The position numbers and the translations under genes are program-made. Below the pieces are notes generated by a model. That model was given only the letters and a program-made list of their open reading frames with translations, did not search any database and had not been told where the DNA came from. From contig NZ_JAYKGJ010000001.1 of the NCBI RefSeq assembly GCF_036860695.1, forward strand, positions 434,001-498,000: a DNA stretch of 64,000 bases, read 5' to 3'. Position 1 is the stretch's first letter, and each line of letters starts with the position of its first letter. Shown in pieces: positions 63,785 to 64,000 of the stretch. This stretch comes from Rosettibacter firmus (GTDB lineage Bacteria; Bacteroidota; Ignavibacteria; Ignavibacteriales; Melioribacteraceae).

Positions 63785-64000
63785 TCAGAATGTTTCTTTT
63801 TCTGTTTCTATTGTAAATCTATCGATACCAATACCTTTAGCTGCATCAATTACTCGAATTATTAAATCGATTTTTACAGATTTATCTGCTCGTATTATTA
63901 AATTATTTTCTCTGGTTGTTCGTTTTGTTAATTCAAGTTTACCAGCAAGTTTATCAATACCGATTTCTTCACTACCTAAAAATATTCTACCCTGTTCAGT
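63785..64000 (-). CDS. ExbD/TolR-family protein, C-terminal part
   Basis: Seventy-one codons and the stop are seen; the 5' part lies beyond the right edge. The segment ends with the periplasmic ExbD core, NNLIIRADKSVKIDLIIRVI with DAAKGIGIDRFTIETEKE, matching the conserved region after the single membrane helix. Together with the adjacent tonB it forms an exbB-exbD-tonB type operon, with exbB expected just outside the window. Confidence 0.85.
   Translation of the reverse strand, partial: TEQGRIFLGSEEIGIDKLAGKLELTKRTTRENNLIIRADKSVKIDLIIRVIDAAKGIGIDRFTIETEKETF

Overview
The window is a strongly AT-rich bacterial chromosome segment. It most likely comes from the Ignavibacteria (Bacteroidota/Chlorobi group). 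Three things point there: type IX secretion genes (a PorU-like sortase and PorV) with C-terminally tagged substrates, the bacillithiol enzyme BshC, and families such as DUF5683, DUF4199, DUF3467 and DUF4296-like lipoproteins. The assignment is an inference; there is no rRNA in the window. Several genes follow clear TTGACA/TATATT-type promoters with 17-bp spacers, and many start sites have good Shine-Dalgarno (SD) sequences.

Layout. 1-3.4 kb: envelope or unknown genes (FecR-like partial gene, Fn3-like secreted protein, DUF3467 protein, TPR protein). 3.5-7.7 kb: the translation cluster rplM-rpsI-rpsB-tsf-pyrH-frr on the minus strand, with a structured candidate rpsB leader. 8.1-12 kb: recQ, a small lipoprotein and a rhomboid protease. 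12.2-14.6 kb: gapA and pgk. 14.8-20.6 kb, plus strand: a Crp/Fnr regulator, a PHP phosphoesterase, a two-component-type propeller protein with a type IX tag, and an ABC-F ATPase. 20.6-28 kb: a ROK kinase, bshC, and the overlapping operon ymdB-like/folD/deoC/hicB-like/trmH/aroA. 28.2-34.6 kb: a DnaQ-UvrC-like fusion, a TauE/DUF1634 pair, a carboxyl-terminal protease, tmk and a YbbR-like protein. 34.7-35.6 kb: two bacterial microcompartment (BMC) shell genes. 35.7-41.8 kb: ruvX, relA/spoT, upp, a CoA-disulfide-reductase-like flavoprotein and der. 41.8-54 kb: a cell-surface block with a DUF5683 protein, a metallopeptidase-propeller-barrel fusion, an M6-like pseudoprotease, porV and porU. 54.1-57 kb: an HD hydrolase, nth, a tRNA-Glu(CTC)/GIY-YIG/interrupted-tRNA unit, an aldo/keto reductase and tRNA-Gln(CTG). 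57.1-64 kb: a 12-repeat surface lipoprotein, an NHL-type propeller, three small membrane proteins, and a TonB/ExbD pair running off the right edge.

The most unusual signals are four. (1) A tRNA-Glu gene and a second, interrupted copy of it flank a small GIY-YIG nuclease gene, and the second copy carries palindromic insertions placed exactly in its anticodon and T loops. (2) The transcript upstream of rpsB folds into a compact three-way junction whose internal loop is complementary to the rpsB SD. (3) Two BMC shell genes, one with a C-terminal Rho_N/SAP-like tail, lie about 8 kb from a deoC whose N-terminus looks like an encapsulation peptide. (4) An M6-like surface protein next to porV/porU has lost its HExxH zinc site.
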